Shown in pieces: positions 23,220-33,874 of a stretch of DNA of 55,507 nt. Location: the NCBI GenBank assembly GCA_002633005.1, contig NMRA01000787.1, positions 28,690-84,196 of the forward strand, read 5' to 3'. The first letter of the stretch is position 1. Each line of letters begins with the position of its first letter. Origin of the DNA: Phoronis australis. Lineage: Eukaryota; Phoronida; Phoronidae. The notes beneath the pieces were generated by a model. The model did no database searches and was not told the DNA's origin. It worked only from the letters and a program-made list of their open reading frames with translations. A program made the translations under genes and the position numbers.

Positions 23220-24191
23220 ATTTGTAAAGGTAAAAACTTACCTGTTAGTAGTGATGAAGCATTGGGATGATGACTAGGGCTGTGACTTGACTTATTTTCA
23301 CAGTTTTCATGCATCTCTGCAGTGACTTCGGATATTAAAAGATGACGAATCAAAAGAATGATCAAAAAATGGCTGTCCATTTCTAAGTTCTCTGCACACG
23401 ATGATGAATTCTGACTGGTGCTCAATAATATTTTGAACAATGACATTCTTCCAGCCGACTCTTACACAATTATTTGGTTTGGATGTTGTGATGCAAAACT
23501 TATCCAGATTCAGTCGTTTGTATTGCCTTCTAATTGGATGAACAAAATCATTAGGTAAAGGGCCGCTAAGGTGTTCTTGTTTAACCTCCATTTTCTGTGC
23601 ATGAGTTACCTGCTGTGTACCCTCCTTTTCTCTCAACTGGAGAACGGCTTGCTGTAGTTCTGAGCTTCACTTCTTGACCAGTCGTTTAAGTTGATGAAGA
23701 TAATTTTCAAAGGGAAAAGCTGAAAAGTCATCTAGTGGTCCTTGGTTCTTTACATAATTGGCTAAGTGAATGAAACTGAACGTTTTATCCAAGGAAATGG
23801 GGTCCATACAGTTGAGCACAGTTACAAAATGTTTTAACATGTGTCTGGCATAGTCGTAAATGGTATCTGAGGCAAGAGTTGACAACAAACGAATAGCAAC
23901 AGAAAATGTAACAAAATTGGCTTAAACTTCTTTCTTTACTTTGTCTTTTAGTACTACAATGCCAGTATAGAGCAAAAACAATCAAAATTCTGTTGCCTTC
24001 CACTGGTCCATCTCTGATAAGTCTCTGGGTTTCCTTGGGAACTCATTCGGGATGGAGTTGGACATTGAAAGCAATGAGTCACTTATTAATCTTTTGCACT
24101 GTCTACCAAACATTCCAACAAGGGGTCCCTTTGTCCACAACCAAAGTAAAAGTCGCATCACTGCAAGGCAAACCAAGTGCATGTGGTGCAA
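23220..24191 (-). pseudogene. T1 transposase-like gene, copy C (5'-truncated)
   Basis: Carries HMHLVCLAVMRLLLWLWTKG, then EFPRKPRDLSEMDQWKATEF, LASDTIYDYARHMLKHFVTV, DDFSAFPFENYLHQLKRLV, and at the 3' side LNLDKFCI with PNNCVRVGWKNVIVQNII. The match to A stops just upstream of HMHLVC, so the cysteine region (CKKCC in A) is missing. It has fewer stops than A around HLVCL, where A reads GVMRL then stop, but it has its own frameshifts. Together the A and C versions support the family call better than either alone. Confidence 0.6.
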
Positions 24192-25016
24192 ATCTTTGTC
24201 TTGGTATTCAGGAATTAGTCACTGAGAGTAGCTTCTTGTGGCACCTCGGTGAGCATGCCTTGGATTGTCACAAGGTAAGTTGCAGGTTTACCACAGTCAA
24301 TGTCATGCAGTTCAAGCATCAGCATTTGTCAGCTTTCGAGAACGAGATGGCTCCAGTGCCATGGTGATGGTAAAACTCAGAGGTTTTATTAACATCATGG
24401 TTGAGGTTAGGTTTCTGGAACTGAAGCTCAATTTGCACTTGAATTGCAAAGGACGGCGCTTTAAGAAGCCTCTGGCGACCGACTGACTCACGAGGTAGCC
24501 TAGACGGACATCTCCCCTGTCAATCTGCTCAGTACGGTTCTCTAAAAAAATAAATTTAAATGTTTTGTGTTCCTGAGTGAACGTTTCATTATCTTTTACA
24601 TTTATGAAAAACCTGTGAATCAGTCAATTTTGCTTGAAATTATTCAAATTAATGTGCAGTCTTGTGTTTTATGGATTTAAACATTTGTCGACTCTTGATC
24701 ATCCTTTCAGCGAGTGCAAAATAAACTAGAAATACTCATCGCAACGCTTTCAAACAGCCACCCAACAATTACAATAACACCTGTGTCGGAGGCCATTATC
24801 AATGCAGGGCCATTTGAGTACAGGTACTATTATTTTTATTATTATAACGCCGCTCTGTGCGTTGTAACAAGCTTTTGATATTTCATTTTGACCCATAACA
24901 CATTTAAGCGTCGCATCAAATTTTTCCACAAGAGTATTAGTTATTTCTTCCGATGTATTTTGTGGCCCTGCTGTAAGTTGCACCTGGTCTCTGTGACTGC
25001 TAGAGTTCGCAACGGG

Positions 25017-25243
25017 TGTCGCCATGAGTGTTGGTCTACGATCACATCGAAAGTTCATCTGATCTCGGATACCCTAGTGGTTTGTCATTATAGCCAAAGC
25101 TCTTTCAACTGATAGAGGTCTTTGTAACAACACATATGCCCCGATCCCGCGCTCCCGTACGGAATCGGTTTACCGCCTCCCTCTGAACTAGTTCCAGACC
25201 ATATGAACCATACGCTTTTTGTGCTAATCTTTTTGCCCTTATG
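25017..25243 (-). pseudogene. Gag-like fragment, copy C side
   Basis: YGSYGLELVQREAVNRF and TGARDRGI match the A-side fragment at 11316-11835. At about 25236-25243 the similarity to A ends within CCCTTATGT, and a different Gag remnant (25244-25890) is fused directly upstream. Confidence 0.5.
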
Positions 25244-25890
25244 TAAAAATGGCACTTGGCGTCTTTGTAATGGCAATCGTTTGCCACATGATCTTCCTTT
25301 CCACAACGAGGGCATGTCCCTTAGGAAGAGTAACTTCCTTTCTTTTTCTTTGTAATTTAGCACTGGCTCCCTATAGACTACTTCCTTGGCTACTTTCCAA
25401 GCATGTTCAATTTGTGTTGCGATTTGGCCAGATGTGTAAATGTCAGTTCAACATCACTGAGTTTGAATAATGCTTTGAGTGATGCCACGTAATTGTTCAT
25501 GGCTTCTTCCTGGGGATACTTGGTGGTATTAAGTCGCAGTTGCCAGCATCTTGGCGATTGCGTGCGGCCAGCGTGCATTGTCCGTTCACAATTTGAAAGA
25601 TTCACGAACAACGATACATTTGGGATCGAACTGATTCTCCATTAATGGCTGTCTCTTACATAGAAATGCCATTTATGTCAGAGTTTGTTGTCCTGCTAAT
25701 ACACCCAATAGTTTATACGAAGTATTACCCTGATTAGTCAGGAACACCCGGGCAAGGTTGTCACCAGGAATGGAATTTACAATGGCAAACGTTAGAAATC
25801 TTGCCCAGTAGTCCTTCAAAAATTCAGATGAACTGTCAAAAGGCTAAAATGTGGGGAACTTAGGATGTGACTGAGCCACGCTTTGTGGCT
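25244..25890 (-). pseudogene. Ty3/Gypsy-type Gag remnant with zinc knuckle
   Basis: From the 5' side (25890): a capsid-like stretch with FLKDYWARFLTF and FLTNQGNTSYKLLG, then a frame with FDPKCIVVRES, another with LKALFKLSDVELTF, another with IEHAWKVAKEVVY, and finally CPRCGKEDHVANDC, a textbook C-x2-C-x4-H-x4-C nucleic-acid-binding knuckle at about 25275-25318. At least three frameshifts and several stops separate these pieces. The order of parts matches the usual Gag layout. No Pol or LTR was seen. It is a dead remnant. Confidence 0.6.
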
Positions 25891-25914
25891 TTGCCAAATG
25901 TGCCTCTATTGCAT

Positions 25915-26610
25915 TGGAATGCTGCATTTGTTCTGTATTCTCTTGAATTTGCCCTTGCATCAAAGATATCAATTCCAAAAATTCGGCCACCATGCAAAAT
26001 TCAGTCATCCTCGTCACCAAAACTGCGGTGTTGATTGTTGTGTTGTGAGCCCAAGACCAGAGGTTTTGGGATTTTCTGTAGATAACCCCATTGGCGTTAT
26101 TAGTATTCAGAAAATGAAAAAATTTAGGTGTTTTAGTAACACCAAATAAACGCTCGGGCGTTTATTCAAAAAAGAAGGGTGTGTAAATAAATTTGCTGAC
26201 TTCGACATGTTTTTCTGCTACATTCGTTGTGTATTCTCTTGAATTTGCCTTTGCGTCAAAGATATCAATTCCAAAAATTCGGCCACCCTGAACTCTTTTA
26301 CGTCCTCATTGCAAAATTCAGTCATCCTTGTCACCAAAACTGTTGTGTTGTGTTGTGAGCCGAAGACGAGAGGTTTTGGGATTTTCCGTAGATAACCCCA
26401 TTGGCGTGTATTCAGACAATGAAAAAATTAGGCGTTTTAGTAACATCAAATAAACGCTCAGGCGTTTATTCAGAAAAAAGGGGCTGACTTTGACATGTTT
26501 TTCTTGAAACTTTCTAAATTTTGTGTTCATAAATGCATAGTTTGCAAACACCTGACTCGTTTTTATAAATGATAGATGCCCCACAAAACCGAATTTGTGA
26601 CTAAAAGTTG
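25915..26610. repeat. Tandem pair of a dispersed repeat with AATAAACGC hairpins
   Basis: A unit of roughly 300 bp occurs twice in direct order (about 25930-26180 and 26225-26500), both containing 'CAAAGATATCAATTCCAAAA' and a TAGATAACCCCATTGGCGT phrase. Each ends in a perfect hairpin: AATAAACGC, a 4-base loop, then GCGTTTATT (26145-26166; 26449-26470). Sequence after the second unit (about 26520-26603) recurs inverted at about 29664-29745. The visible minus-strand frame (26318-26584) lies wholly inside the repeat, so I do not call it a gene. Confidence 0.6.
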
Positions 26611-28552
26611 ATGCTGAGTGAACTGTTTAGAGGAAATTTTTGATGGATTTAAAAAAACGAGAAAATTTCAGGAAGTAAAGAGGTCGGGCTTATTTTTTTA
26701 ACAAACGAGCGCACCTTTCTATTTCAAAATCGGTCGGGGTACAGACCAGAACTAGCTTTGCGTTTTTGCGGCTTGCCTTAGTAGTTTGAATTGGAAAGTG
26801 TTACTCTAAATAGACTCTGTCAACAGAGTAAGCCATATATTCAATTTTCCAATCCTTGATGGTCATTAAATTTGCGGGATACTGTTTATAGTTACATGGC
26901 CATTTATTGTTAAAATTCATGTGACATTTCATTCCTGTTCAAGTCTGACCACTATATTTGGAAAGTTCCTGATAAGTTCATTTGAGATCTGAACCTTCTT
27001 CAGTATTGACACTTCTGTTTCATACTTCTTTCATACTTCAACACATCAATGTGTATACCTTTAAACGTTCGTTGACTAATTGTGTGTTCTCCAAAACAAC
27101 ATTTTAGTTTTAAGCAGTGACTGTCAACCTTCGTGAATACTTCACGAGTGTCACTCATGTTTCACCGTTTTACCTGTTCATGATCAACGCATGAAAGTAT
27201 ATATTTTTTAATGCTTCATGAAGACGAACCACAATCTGTACTTATATTAGAGAAGTCTTCTGAATCATTGAGAGTTGTTATTGTAAAAAATGATGGCAAG
27301 CTTTGAACATGGATTTTTTCAACACATGGAGAGATTTGCATGAAAATTTGTACACTTGATTAGTGCCCTATAGTGTATAGTCGAGGGAAGGTTGCCTCGA
27401 TTTTTGACGTCAGTTTACAGATATCAGCCATTAAAAATGAAGGGTTGTTATTTGATAAAACGTGAGTGGTGCCCACGAAAGTTGACATAGCCCGTAAGTC
27501 AGGGATGTTATTGTAATCGAGAATTAACAGTGATTGCATATGATTATTCAGCATCCTGGATGCTATGTAAAAATGCATGTAAAATAAGTCATACGATGAA
27601 CATGAAGTTTACTGAAAAGGAACTGTTTTGTGGCTATTAACAGTCATGGCTAGGTAGAAACATCACAGATGAAATGTTTAGACTGACTTCTTGAGAATGG
27701 TGCATACCTTCTGTCTGCTAATGTACTGAAAATAGATATAATTTCGAACAAGCGGTCTTCACACCAGTCTGTGATGTCTTCTACGGCCATCACGCAAAGT
27801 ATATAAGTTCTGACATCTGTTACACCCATAGGTGACATTAAGTGTTTATTCTCAGTCCTTGACTTGGAGGGTATGACTTAATCATGTTATGTGTGAATCA
27901 ACTAATCCTGACCTTTATCATTTGCCGTGCCTCTAAACTTCTACGCACGCTTTTACCCTTTCCACGACTATTTCGTTCTTTATACGCATCTACAACCATT
28001 GGTCTTCTACTAACTCAATGTCTTTTCCTCATGCGACCGCTATACAAAAACATCGTTTGACACTCTGAAGGAAGGCAGACGGGGATCTGTCTCAAAAACT
28101 AGCAGTGGCAATACGAAGTTGTTCAAGTCGACACTCGTGCTTTCATCTCACCAAACTCCCGTTTTGCATTATCTATTCCATATCTAGATCTAAAACAAAA
28201 ATAAGTTCATGGGGTTAATAATTTGGCGGGATATGTATTGCAAAAACCTAGAAATTTTGCATAGGTGTCGTGTTTGTTGAAATATCGCCTTAATTTGATT
28301 TCGAGTTAATGCATTGGTATATACGGAAAGAAATGGTAATTGTGTGCTTTACATGTAATTAATTTCTTCGTAAATAGAAATATTATATAATTAGCGTACA
28401 TGTTTGTCCCGTTCTGATATCACTAGTTTTGATGTTCACCCGAGAATACTTCGCAAATTTGCAATTTTGCATGCAGTTCTTTCTAAAAATACCATAAGAG
28501 CTTGGGTTTGATAAATCGATACAATGTGATGTCTCATTGAGTACAATTATGA
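26611..28552. other. No gene recognised
   Basis: AT-rich DNA with short frames. The longest coherent one is minus 27360-27578 (72 codons, PSFLMADICKLTSKIEATF), which I do not recognise. The stretch is flanked by inverted copies of the hairpin repeat (about 26.5 kb and 29.7 kb). Confidence 0.45.
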
Positions 28553-29300
28553 GTGATTTGTGAACTATCTTTAGATGAAAGGCAACATTTCTACAGCCTC
28601 TGGTTGGGTTCTTGTAAGCCTGTGCGACCTCTGGTGGATTTGGAACATCCAGATTGGAAATTAACAATATTGACGTCTTCTCAACCAGATCAACCATTGA
28701 CAAGAATATCTATTCCTTATGTAGAAAGACTTTCTGAACAATTACTATTTGTGTTCAAGAAATTTGATATCACCACGTCTTTCAAACCTATTGTCAAATT
28801 GAGACATAAACTGGTGTACTCTACAGACAAACTACCTGAGGGAAAGATAGTTAATGTAGGCTATGGAGTACAATGTGGAGAGAGCCCTGAAACTAATGTA
28901 GCTGAAACTAAGCAGTACTTGAAAGCACAGTTGTCCCATTATTGTCGGCCTAGTTACGATGATACTGTCATTGATCTGGTCACAGCTTTGATCTTGGCTG
29001 TATAGTTATCCTTGACAAGGAGGGAAATGGTTTGAACAGGAAGTCAAGGAGTGTATACACAAAAGAATTGAAATTCTGTCTTTGAACCAAAGTGGAAGCT
29101 TGACGGAATTCTGGCTAGTTTCCCAGCGCGGATATTCTCAACTCCGACCGAATCCACCTGAGGTCACACAGGCTTGAAAAAGCTAACGCGTTTCCCAGGG
29201 CTCACAAACTCTGTCGTCACGGATATCTGGAGGGTCTGTACAGGAGACCATGAACAAGCCAGCACAGGCTGGCGAAACGTTGCCTTTCATCTCAAGTAAC
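28553..29300 (+). pseudogene. Penelope-like retroelement 3' end (RT tail and GIY-YIG remnant)
   Basis: The open frame to 29005 has IPYVERLSEQLLFVFKKFDI and then LRHKLVYSTDKLP, matching the linker of Penelope-like elements between the reverse transcriptase and the GIY-YIG endonuclease. Next comes NVGYGVQCGES and AETKQYLKAQLSHY, a degraded GIY-YIG start in which the family's YIGET reads NVAET. The following 100 bp, in a second frame, look like the rest of the domain (EGNGLNRKSRSVYTKELKF). The tail ends in a stem plus GAAAC (29258-29278) that resembles the hammerhead motif of these elements. The RT core, upstream of 28553, is missing. Frames are broken, so the copy is dead. Confidence 0.6.
29258..29278 (+). 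ncRNA. Decayed hammerhead-like stem II and GAAAC
   Basis: GCCAGC, loop ACAG, GCTGGC, then GAAAC: a perfect 6-bp stem followed by the conserved hammerhead box. The box expected before the stem (CTGATGA) reads about CCATGAACAA here, so the catalytic core is incomplete and self-cleavage is not expected. Confidence 0.4.
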
Positions 29301-29499
29301 CTCAGAAATGACTGATAGTTTTCTGCATGATATAGCTTGGGGTTTGAAATAAAAAATCTTTTACACATTGATACATACCAGGAATTTCCAAAAATAGGCT
29401 TAACCGAATGTGTGCCTTTGGATGTATTTTTGGAAAATGGTGGCAAAGAACACTTCGTGAGCATATTTTCGATAACTGTATGTTTTTACACACGGAATG

Positions 29500-29880
29500 G
29501 GTTTTGATGTAAAATTTGTTTACTTTGGTACCAGGATTTTCCATAGATAAGCCTAATCGATGAAACGCCCATGGGCGTTTATTTGGTGTCTTGTGTCAAG
29601 TGTCCAGATAGTGGGGCGTTTGTTCGTAAAATTTCCTCTTAAAAGCCCTATCAGCGTCAATTTTTTTGTCACAAATTCAGTTTTGTGGAGTATTTATCGT
29701 TAATAAAAACGAACAAAATGTTTGCAAACTATGCATTTGCGTATCCAAAACTATGACTTTTCGTGTACACGCCCTCTTTTCCGAATTGACGCCAGGGCGT
29801 AATTTAGTGTTACTGACACGCCTGAATATACATGCCCATGGGCTTATCTACGGAAACTCACAGTAATGCATTATATTTTG
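29500..29880. repeat. Further copies of the hairpin repeat, one inverted
   Basis: A plus-orientation piece carries TTTTCCATAGATAAGCC and an 18-bp perfect palindrome, AAACGCCCATGGGCGTTT (29563-29580). A second piece (about 29660-29870) is the reverse complement of 26320-26603, including TTTGCAAACTATGCAT and TTCCGTAGATAAGCCCATGG read on the opposite strand. Confidence 0.55.
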
Positions 29881-30053
29881 GGATTGTCATTTATCAAAAC
29901 ATCGCATGTTTTTAAAGTTATCTAACCGTGTTAGCACCGTATGAAGGACAGTTTGCCGATTGCGAAATGCATATGGACGAATAAAATTGTTAATAGTGAG
30001 ATACAACTACATATATTTAAAACATGCTCATTCGATGCATCTATTTCTTTGTG

Positions 30054-30089
30054 ACGTTACTATGTACGTTACTATGTACGTTACTACAT
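30054..30089. repeat. 12-bp tandem repeat, three units
   Basis: Units of ACGTTACTATGT, the third ending ACTACAT. Confidence 0.85.
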
Positions 30090-30469
30090 AGCATATATTT
30101 TTGCTACGTACTTGAATGGATGGTTTTCGTTACTTTGAAATATTTAGGCTATTCCTTCAGACTCCTGAGCTATTTGGATATGCTCTGATATCTTGGCAAT
30201 CGTCTCCATCGCATCTCCCGTTCAATATCTTCAAAGTACGTCTTAAATCGACGGTAAAGATGTTATAAAGTGAAAAATATGCATTCCTGCCAGGATACGA
30301 CTCGGGCCGTGTAACAATGAAAAGCAGAATGACAACAGCAATGCATATCACAAGTTACATAGTGTTTGCGTTTGACAGTAACGTGCAGTGTTTCGCTTTG
30401 GCAACTAGACCAGGCGAAACCTCACTCTGATTGCGTGGTGAATGGGCACAGTGGTGGAAAGAATGTCTA

Positions 30470-30640
30470 TGGGATTTAGGCTGTTGAAAAACAGTCGTTC
30501 AACTCCCTTAAATTTCGTCAAAAATATTTCGTCTATATGTAATACATATATTGCCGTACAGAAAATAACGAACATTGTATCGAATGAGCGTGATAAAAGA
30601 GGATGTGTTTCATTAAAAAACTTTTTGATGAACAAAACTG
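30470..30640 (-). pseudogene. Possible voltage-gated K+ channel-like fragment (S2-S3 region)
   Basis: A minus-strand frame reads FDTMFVIFCTAIYVLHIDEI and then RLFFNSLNPIDILSTTVP. The pattern hydrophobic helix, charged linker, 'FF-x-S-LN-x-IDIL-x-x-x-P' is typical of the S2-S3 part of Kv channels, where LN-x-ID-hydrophobic is highly conserved. The expected acidic and arginine positions in S2 are altered. Nothing convincing follows: no arginine-rich S4 or pore (TVGYG) was found downstream on the minus strand (to about 30150), and no clear T1 domain upstream. If real it is a processed or degraded fragment; the resemblance rests on about 35 residues and could be chance. Confidence 0.3.
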
Positions 30641-31154
30641 GACAAAAATGTTTGTTGCATCTGTTAATGGTTTATGTTCTTCCGCTCTTTCACTTTTGTC
30701 GAACTAGCGTTTTCATTGGAGTCTTCAAATGGGTCCTCTTCGTCGTTCTCAAATTCGCGGCCTGTGTACTCATCAAAATGTTTAACGCAGTTTCTGACAA
30801 TATACCCCGGCGTGTGTTCAGTTTTGTTTCACGTTTTTGAAATATTGTTTTCCGAATATTCGTCCATGTGCAAATTCCCGGTAGTCCATTCGCTTTAGCT
30901 TATGCATTGTTTCGATGAGGGTAGTTTGACAGTGATCGCCAATGTTTTCCAGGTCAGCCAAGTTGTTACAAAAATCCTGTTGTAAAGTAATATCTCTAGT
31001 CTGTATTAGAAGCATTATTTTTGAATATGTCAAAAGTATTCGTCACAACTAGTGACATTTCAAATATCTTGCTGCAAATTGCTTGCTGCTTTTTCCACGA
31101 TTTTCACCAAATGGTCACAACTACAACACTGGGACATCCCCGTGAAAAGTATGT

Positions 31155-31545
31155 GTAATGACTATCTTGTATTAAAATACTGACAATTTTGTATTTATTT
31201 ATTTATGTAAAACCACCGACATCGTATTGGTTAAAATATTCATATAATACCAACGATCTTGTACTTGACAAAATGTTATGTAATAGTGACGATCTTGTAT
31301 TTGTTAAAATATCTCAAATATTGACAGTCTAATGCTATTTGTTAAATATTGTTTATGTAATACTGACTATGTTATATCATGGCAATGATGAGAATATTAT
31401 ATTTGTTGAAATATAATATCTGTAATAGTTTAATTCTGTTTGCTAAAATGTCTTTTATGTAATACTGACAACCTTACTTAATAAAATGTTATATTACGGT
31501 AATAATGGCCATCCTTTCTTTATTAAAATATATTTAAAAGGTGAT
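31155..31545. repeat. Degenerate AT-rich minisatellite
   Basis: A loosely conserved unit of about 40-50 bp, close to TTGTATTTGTTAAAATAT plus TATGTAATACTGACGAT, repeats about eight to ten times across about 390 bp. Units differ by many substitutions and small indels, so the array is old. No coding content. Confidence 0.7.
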
Positions 31546-32473
31546 ACAAACCCGTGTTCTGTAAAAGAACCGAACTTTTGTCGCTATAAACTTCGTTTCC
31601 ACTTGTACTTACTCGGATGCCTTGTGATTTCTGGGTTTGCAAATAATTGATACTTCAATAAAGATTGAGATCATGCTCGTTGCTAAGATGACACGCCTTG
31701 ACAAGTTGGCAGGTTACAGAACCTGATCTCGCAACTATCAGTTCGTTCAAAGCCTGGAACCATCTCCAAGTTGACAAAGTATTTGAAACCTATTTTGTAG
31801 CGGGAAGTGATCTGAGATTAAAGTTGTTTTTGAGATGCAAAACGTTCATAGCCCCTGTGAGGGCCAAGAACAAATTGAGTGTAACAAAGTGGAAGCTTGC
31901 TGGATTGTGCAGACGCCGCCCTCTTCACTGCGCACGTACATGATCTCGACAGGTGGCAGAAGAAGATGTTTCCCTCTGAAATGCACACGCATCAGCTTGC
32001 GATTTGTTTAAGTCCCACGCAACACCATCTTTCATATCATTGTTTTGGTTCATGTTTTGAGGTGGAATCATAGACATCACTTACACCGGACGCACACGCT
32101 ACTGGAGCTGACAACTTGGCGTGATATTGGAGTGTTTCTGGTCACGTGACAAGTCTGTCTACATCAAAGACATCCGATCATCAATAAACACAATGATAAT
32201 TAACTGTCACACGTTTTGCTCAAGACCCATAGACTGTCATTAAAAAGTGACTTCGGCAAATTGGTCGAGATCACACAATACACATGTCAGACGTTTTGCT
32301 TAGAGTTCCCACCATCACCCTGTGTCTCGAAAAGAATTTCATTGATTCAGCTCAAGAGATTTAATAGCCTTTTTACCCGTTTCTACGAAATGACCCAAAA
32401 CATTAAAAAAGTATTTTTCTGTTATCGGGTTGTACGTAATGAGGAAAGTCCGTGGAGAACTGCCTTTTTAGAT

Positions 32474-32726
32474 ATGAAAAGGTGCGTTTGTGGAGGCTGT
32501 AGTAACAGCATTTTGACTGAGAACGCCTTTGTGTTCAAATTTCCTAACTACGTGATGAGTTGCTGCACAGAAATGGCATCGTTTTGTGAGCCCTACGAGA
32601 GTGGAATGTAAGAGTGGAACATACATTTACGATTTGGTCGGGAGCCATCATTTGTGCTGCACATTTCAAGAAGTCCTGTTTCAACCAAACACAAAAGCTG
32701 CCCTACGATGAAGCACTCGCCACCCT
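32474..32726 (+). pseudogene. THAP zinc-finger exon, frameshifted
   Basis: Starts at ATG 32474 with MKRCVCGGCSNS and FVFKFP, the first C2 half of a THAP-type C2CH zinc finger. The remainder of the domain is present in other frames: QKWHRFVSPTR, then IICAAHFKKSCFNQ with the C and H ligands. At least two frameshifts separate the pieces. The exon ends at a clean donor (CACCCT then GTAAGTG, GT at 32727). THAP domains occur in host DNA-binding proteins and in P-element transposases. A related broken exon at 42160 suggests a transposon family rather than a host gene. Confidence 0.6.
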
Positions 32727-33095
32727 GTAAGTGTATTTGCAAATTTTATAAATAACTGCTTCTATTCTAAGGCAAGTGATGCCAGGCCCTCATCCCCTAC
32801 ACAGTTCGAGTGCAGTAGGCAGTGCTCGTTCCGTCATGGCACTAGTGAATACGAGTACCCCAGATTTACTGTGGCCTTTGTTAGTGTATTGTTTTGCATA
32901 ATAGTTGCCCAGTTCTCGCTCAAAATCGTCCTCGTCTTCTGATCTGCTGTGTTATCACATTGCAATTGACCTTCAGGTGATGAAACGTGTTCCATCCATT
33001 ACATTTGGCGGGGAAGTTAAAAATAACTAATTTTTCTTCAAACTTGAAAAATTCACGACCATTTGGCATAAAAAGTGCTTAGTAATTTTTATGCG

Positions 33096-33874
33096 CCCAC
33101 ATATTTATATCCTGCAAACAGTTTAATAGATACAGCCATGAGCGCAAAAAAACTGCCTCTAGGAGGCGCCACAGTAGTCGAACAGGCGGTCTAAATCAAA
33201 AGTTTCTTCCACAGAACTTCAGTTTATCATTGTCACTTTAAGTCATTCCTTAAAGGCTAGAAGGATGACAAGAAAAGGACCTTTTAGGCCACTTGCCATT
33301 ATAAAACTGGTTTCAACTCGTTGCTCATACAAATTAGAGAAGTGATGTCATGTAAGCATGACTGACCCACTTCGGTAAACGACACTTCACTAATACAATT
33401 TCAGCACTTTATTGAACCCAGCAACTTCCATTTGGCAACGACAAAAATATTCTCCATAATTATAATTTTAAATTAAGTTAATAANCCCACTTATTTATAT
33501 CCTGCAAACAGTTTAATAGATACAGCCATGAGCGCAAAAAAACTGCCTCTAGGAGGCGCCACAGTAGTCGAACAGGCGGTCTAAATCAAAAGTTTCTTCC
33601 ACAGAATGTCAGTTTATCATTGTCACTTTAAGTCATTCCTTAAAGGCTAGAAGGATGACAAGAAAAGGACCTTTTAGGCCACTTGCCATTATAAAACTGG
33701 TTTCAACTCGTTGCTCATACAAATTAGAGAAGTGATGTCATGTAAGCATGACTGACCCACTTCGGTAAACGACACTTCACTAATACAATTTCAGCACTTT
33801 ATTGAACCCAGCAACTTCCATTTGGCAACGACAAAAATATTCTCCATAATTATAATTTTAAATTAAGTTAATAA
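33096..33874. other. Direct duplication of 389 bp around a single N (probable unmerged contig overlap)
   Basis: 33096-33484 and 33486-33874 are equal in length and differ at only about three bases (for example ACATATTT/ACTTATTT and GAACTTCAG/GAATGTCAG). The lone N at 33485 sits exactly between them. The few differences look like sequencing errors or alleles. A true tandem duplication ending exactly at an assembly gap is much less likely. Confidence 0.85.

Larger units (their letters stand above)
20497..24822 (-). mobile_element. Composite repeat unit, copy C (T1-T2 half)
   Basis: Matches copy A from about 7204 to 10495 and again from 12166 to 12516, keeping T1 and T2 in the same order and orientation. 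It retains the 440 bp of T2 missing from A. Between the two matched blocks it holds about 240 bp unlike A. It overlaps copy B over T2 (B about 16236-17788), so B and C are not halves of a single copy. Confidence 0.65.

Noticed and set aside
33096-33874. LTR pair or tandem gene duplication
   Set aside because: Equal lengths abutting a single N with about three mismatches fit an unmerged assembly overlap.
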